DNA of 64,000 nucleotides from Dyella sedimenti. GTDB lineage: Bacteria; Pseudomonadota; Gammaproteobacteria; Xanthomonadales; Rhodanobacteraceae. This document shows positions 62,151 to 64,000 of the stretch, one piece after another (within the stretch, counting starts at the first letter, position 1; each line of letters starts with the position of its first letter). The DNA is taken from the NCBI RefSeq assembly GCF_022760995.1, contig NZ_JAKWJO010000003.1, positions 310,001-374,000 on the forward strand, in the 5' to 3' direction. The notes under the pieces are model-generated. The model was not told where the DNA came from. It did not search any database and worked only from the letters and a program-made list of their open reading frames with translations. Both the position numbers and the translations under genes were made by a program.

Positions 62151-62495
62151 ATGGAAACAAATGACGCCATTGCCGCCCTGACCGCGCTGGGCCATGCCAA
62201 GCGCCTGGCCATCTTTCGCTTGCTGGTGGTGGCCGGCCCCACGGGGCGCATGGCGGGCGACATCGGCGATGAGCTGGGGCTGCCGGGGGCCACGCTGTCC
62301 TTCCATCTGAAGGAACTGGTGCATGCGGGCCTGATCACGGCGGAGCCGCAGGGGCGGTTCGTCTGCTATCGCGCGGCGTTCGAGGCCATGAACGGACTCA
62401 TCGCCTACCTCACCGACAACTGCTGCGCGGGCAGCCCGCAGGACGGCTGCGCGCCCATGACCTCGGCTTGCCGGCCCGGCGATGCCTGTTGCTGA
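62151..62495 (+). CDS. arsR: ArsR/SmtB-family arsenic-responsive repressor
   Basis: 114-aa winged-helix repressor: LGHAKRLAIFRLLVVAG, GDELGLPGATLSFHLKELVHAGLI and RFVCYRAAFEAMNGL. The C terminus carries six Cys (91, 92, 100, 107, 113, 114); the vicinal pair NCC plus a nearby Cys resembles the As(III) site of the Acidithiobacillus-type ArsR rather than the CVC site of E. coli ArsR. It starts the arsR-arsC-acr3 operon and probably represses itself. Confidence 0.92.
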   Translation: METNDAIAALTALGHAKRLAIFRLLVVAGPTGRMAGDIGDELGLPGATLSFHLKELVHAGLITAEPQGRFVCYRAAFEAMNGLIAYLTDNCCAGSPQDGCAPMTSACRPGDACC

Positions 62496-62513
62496 TTCAT
62501 CGAAGGACATCCC

Positions 62514-63026
62514 GTGACCCATCGCGTCCTGTTTGTCTGCACCGGCAATTCCGCCCGCAGCGTATTGGCCGAAGCTACCTTGCGCGCCTGGGGCGGTGCC
62601 GGGTTCGAGGCGTTCAGCGCGGGCAGCCAGCCTGCCGGGCGAATCAACCCTTATGCGCTCGAGGCGCTCGCCGCCGCCGGCATGCCGACGGCGGGCCTGC
62701 GCAGCAAGTCGTGGGATGTGTTTTCAGGGGCGGGCGCTCCGCCGCTGGACCTGGTGGTGACCGTGTGCGACAGCGCGGCCTCGGAACCATGCCCGGTCTT
62801 TTTCGGGGACTTCGTGCGCACGCATTGGGGTTTGCCGGATCCGGCGGCGGTGGAGGGCGGCGATGCCGAAAAACGGGAGGCGTTCGCCAGGGCCCATGCC
62901 GTCATCATGGCGCGGCTGAGGGCCTTCCTGGCCTTGCCGCCGGAGACCTGGGCCGATCGCGAGGCACTGAAGATGGCGCTGGACCGTATCGGCCTTATCC
63001 AGTCCGGGGGGGCCGGCCATGGCTGA
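62514..63026 (+). CDS. arsC: Arsenate reductase, LMW-PTP type
   Basis: 170-aa enzyme that reduces arsenate to arsenite with thioredoxin. P-loop VCTGNSARS with Cys9, and the second pair in VCDSAASEPCP (Cys85, Cys93) give the three-Cys relay of the thioredoxin-coupled family. GTG 62514 follows AAGGA by 6 nt. It overlaps the exporter gene by 8 bp. Confidence 0.93.
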   Translation: MTHRVLFVCTGNSARSVLAEATLRAWGGAGFEAFSAGSQPAGRINPYALEALAAAGMPTAGLRSKSWDVFSGAGAPPLDLVVTVCDSAASEPCPVFFGDFVRTHWGLPDPAAVEGGDAEKREAFARAHAVIMARLRAFLALPPETWADREALKMALDRIGLIQSGGAGHG

Positions 63027-64000
63027 AGCCGCCGCTTCCCGGCCTGCCATCGGGTTCTTCGAGCGCTACCTGAGCCTTTGGGTGGCGGCGTGCATCGTGC
63101 TGGGCACGGCGCTCGGCCATTGGCTGCCAAGACCGTTCGCCGCCCTGGGGGCGATGGAGGTGGCCAAGGTCAATCTGCCGATCGCCGCGCTGATCTGGCT
63201 GATGATCGTACCCATGCTGCTGAGGATCGACCTGGGCGCGATGCGCCAGGTGGGGCGACATTGGAAGGGCATCGGCGTCACCTTGCTCGTCAACTGGCTC
63301 ATCAAGCCGTTTTCCATGGCGCTGTTCGCCTGGCTGTTCCTGCGCCACGTTTTCACCGGCCATCTGCCTGCGGACCAGGTAAACGGCTATGTGGCGGGCC
63401 TGATCCTGCTGGCCGCCGCGCCGTGCACGGCCATGGTGTTCGTGTGGAGCGGCCTGTGCGGCGGCGAGCCGACGTTCACCCTCAGCCAGGTGGCGATCAA
63501 CGACGCCATCATGGTGGTGGCCTTCGCGCCGCTGGTGGCGCTGCTGCTCGGTGTTTCCGCGATCACGGTGCCGTGGGCCACGCTGGTGCTGTCAGTGGGG
63601 CTCTACATCGTGGTGCCGGTGATCGGGGCGGCCCTGCTGCGCCGCCTGATCCTGGCCCGTGGCGGCGAGGCCCTGCTGGCCGGATGCCTGCGCCGGCTGG
63701 GGCCGGTGTCGCTGGTCGCGCTGCTTGTCACGCTGACGCTGCTGTTCGGTTTCCAGGGGCGGCAAATTCTGGCCCAGCCGCTCATCATCGCCATGCTGGC
63801 GGTGCCGATCCTGGTGCAGGTCTATGTCAACTCGGGCCTGGCCTACCTGTTGAACCGCCGGCTGGGCGTCCAGCATTGCGTGGCGGGGCCGTCGGCCCTG
63901 ATCGGCGCCAGCAACTTCTTCGAGCTGGCCGTGGCGGCGGCCGTCAGCCTGTTTGGCTTGGACTCGGGCGCGGCCCTGGCGACCGTGGTCGGCGTATTGG
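63019..64000 (+). CDS. Arsenite exporter of the ACR3 family, 3'-truncated by window edge
   Basis: The frame is open from ATG 63019 to the end of the window (327 codons; only the C terminus is missing). It has about nine hydrophobic segments and the ACR3 markers IWLMIVPMLLRIDLG, AAAPCTAMVFVWSGL with the essential Cys (Cys136), and ALIGASNFFELAVA. It exports As(III) with the proton gradient. Overlap with arsC indicates translational coupling. Confidence 0.93.
   Translation, partial: MAEAAASRPAIGFFERYLSLWVAACIVLGTALGHWLPRPFAALGAMEVAKVNLPIAALIWLMIVPMLLRIDLGAMRQVGRHWKGIGVTLLVNWLIKPFSMALFAWLFLRHVFTGHLPADQVNGYVAGLILLAAAPCTAMVFVWSGLCGGEPTFTLSQVAINDAIMVVAFAPLVALLLGVSAITVPWATLVLSVGLYIVVPVIGAALLRRLILARGGEALLAGCLRRLGPVSLVALLVTLTLLFGFQGRQILAQPLIIAMLAVPILVQVYVNSGLAYLLNRRLGVQHCVAGPSALIGASNFFELAVAAAVSLFGLDSGAALATVVGVL

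Noticed and set aside
62151..64000. Ars operon as cargo of the tRNA-Ser island
   Set aside because: Its GC and codon use are like the core genome and no island boundary beyond it is visible; it may simply be adjacent.

Overview
The window is about 64 kb of GC-rich chromosome from a gammaproteobacterium, most likely order Lysobacterales (Xanthomonadales), family Rhodanobacteraceae or a close relative. This is an inference from protein character, dense high-GC coding, the nagZ-hpt-methylthioinosine phosphorylase order, the aat...trxB...ftsK-lolA...rarA...serS order, and many short palindromic intergenic repeats. No rRNA or species marker is present.

Layout. 1-4.5 kb: purine and nucleoside salvage (end of nagZ, hpt, MTI phosphorylase), a cold-shock protein with a clear terminator, a Tat-exported asparaginase and cutC. 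4.6-18.3 kb: ABC exporter, YigZ, an alpha/beta hydrolase, a YdcF-like protein, a ClC channel, a zinc alcohol dehydrogenase divergent from an AraC regulator, a HAD phosphatase, a secreted ClpP-fold protein, an S10 carboxypeptidase and a TraB/GumN protein. 18.4-29.4 kb: PiT phosphate transporter, an aldehyde dehydrogenase/ThDP-enzyme operon, xseA, a PLD-type phospholipid synthase, an acetyl-CoA hydrolase/transferase family protein and an FNR-type oxygen sensor. 29.6-41.5 kb: ispG, a methyltransferase, DUF1905 and HD-GYP proteins, MarC, aat, an acyltransferase, trxB, ald, ftsK, lolA. 41.5-53.9 kb: accessory block inside the otherwise conserved lolA-rarA-serS order: a DUF1275 membrane protein, a sensor diguanylate cyclase, a two-component system, cytochrome b561 and a heavy-metal RND efflux system (MFP, RND, DUF3240, OMF). 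54-57.8 kb: rarA, an isomerase, serS, a small membrane protein. 57.9-62.0 kb: an interrupted tRNA-Ser relic, an intact tRNA-Ser(UGA), then a lower-GC remnant island with an unrecognised 529-aa protein, a HEPN-type protein, a truncated gene and a broken IS3-family element. 62.1-64 kb: an arsR-arsC-acr3 arsenic operon running off the end.

Working together: the two-component system probably controls cytochrome b561 and the RND operon, because the same direct-repeat operator (CTTAAG-N5-CCAAAG) lies upstream of both. The most likely undescribed system is the two-gene island module beside tRNA-Ser: a coiled-coil protein of no recognised family plus a HEPN protein with an intact R-x4-H motif, which suggests anti-phage defence or toxin-antitoxin function. 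Intergenic DNA carries several repeat families: REP/BIME elements, a MITE-like family with GAGCCTGT termini sitting exactly on stop codons, GTCATnCCGGC palindromes, and G-tract hairpins between converging genes.
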